A stretch of 60,000 bases of DNA from Antedon mediterranea (Eukaryota; Echinodermata; Crinoidea; Comatulida; Antedonidae): positions 14,854,922 to 14,914,921 of the forward strand of contig NC_092678.1 of the NCBI RefSeq assembly GCF_964355755.1, read 5' to 3'. The notes below the pieces were generated by a model that saw only the letters and a list, made by a program, of their open reading frames with translations, did not search any database and had not been told where the DNA came from. Both the position numbers and the translations under genes were made by a program. Positions 59,821 to 60,000 of this stretch are shown piece after piece. The first letter of the stretch is position 1, and every line of letters starts with the position of its first letter.

Positions 59821-60000
59821 AGATGGTACGCTCGCTTCGCTCGCGTACCATCTAGGTCGTGCCCACAGATGGTTCTCGAATACATAATAATTTTAGAGTT
59901 AAAGAACTGGCGATTTCAAATATACGTACCGCAGGACAATAATACATTTATGTACTCAACTAAAATTAGCACCCTGGGAATTACTTCAGAAAGAGAAACT
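59819..60000. repeat. Dispersed hairpin repeat (copy 2, cut by the window end)
   Basis: The hairpin 59819-59855 is perfect here (CTAGATGGTACGC and GCGTACCATCTAG). The following sequence matches 4511-4705 with scattered substitutions and small indels as far as the window edge. It starts directly after segment B' of the inverted-repeat region. Confidence 0.85.

Noticed and set aside
1-60000. CRISPR arrays, bacterial operons, rRNA or tRNA genes
   Set aside because: The window is eukaryotic. The direct repeats seen are minisatellites or transposons, and I recognised no tRNA or rRNA sequence by eye.

Overview
The window is animal nuclear DNA: AT-rich, with spliced genes, short GT-AG exons and a very high load of transposable elements. 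Three things point to a deuterostome marine invertebrate, most likely an echinoderm: the abundance of GGCCTAGGCCTA-type sequence, a Ty3/gypsy element with the rare protease-integrase order described from deuterostomes, and multi-copy THAP transposases. No sequence here names the species, so this is an inference.

Host genes (+ strand). (1) An ankyrin-repeat gene at 23946-35086. A start exon and a second exon are followed by four copies of one 102-105 bp, phase 0-0 exon, each encoding one ankyrin repeat. The exon was multiplied together with its intron, and LINEs later landed in the copies. (2) A secreted or membrane LDL-receptor-related-type gene at 44751-53443: signal peptide, YWTD propeller and a calcium-binding EGF domain in six exons. 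It probably continues beyond.

Transposon-derived genes. 1159-3785 (-): decayed Gmr1-like Ty3/gypsy element (gag, protease, integrase; no RT). 6453-10072 (-): a THAP-domain transposase-like gene whose eight exons all splice in frame. 12291-16084 (-): a Polinton/Maverick-type protein-primed DNA polymerase B pseudogene with two spliced 5' introns. 16513-21670 (-): a LINE cut by a 3.7 kb TIR element. 23025-23430 (+): a tyrosine-recombinase remnant. 25385-26550, 26823-29166 and 30662-34713 (+): three LINEs lying inside the ankyrin gene. 36501-38226 (+): a 5'-truncated Tx1/L1-like LINE. 47590-48605 (-): an L2/CR1-like LINE tail.

DNA transposons with readable ends. The 16543-20283 element (TIR CACAGCTGTT, 4-bp TSD) carries pieces of a spliced coiled-coil gene and occurs again at 35560-40573. 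A Mutator-like foldback element lies at 51489-53070, with 10-bp target duplications. A Kolobok-like THAP element lies at 53457-57009, with TTAA target duplications, and holds a second TTAA MITE at 55042-55667. Several insertions are nested and can be ordered in time.

The rest is satellite, minisatellite, inverted-repeat and unassigned AT-rich DNA. The strongest leads for something undescribed are the gene-capturing TIR element, the quadruplicated ankyrin exon, and the intact-looking THAP transposase gene.
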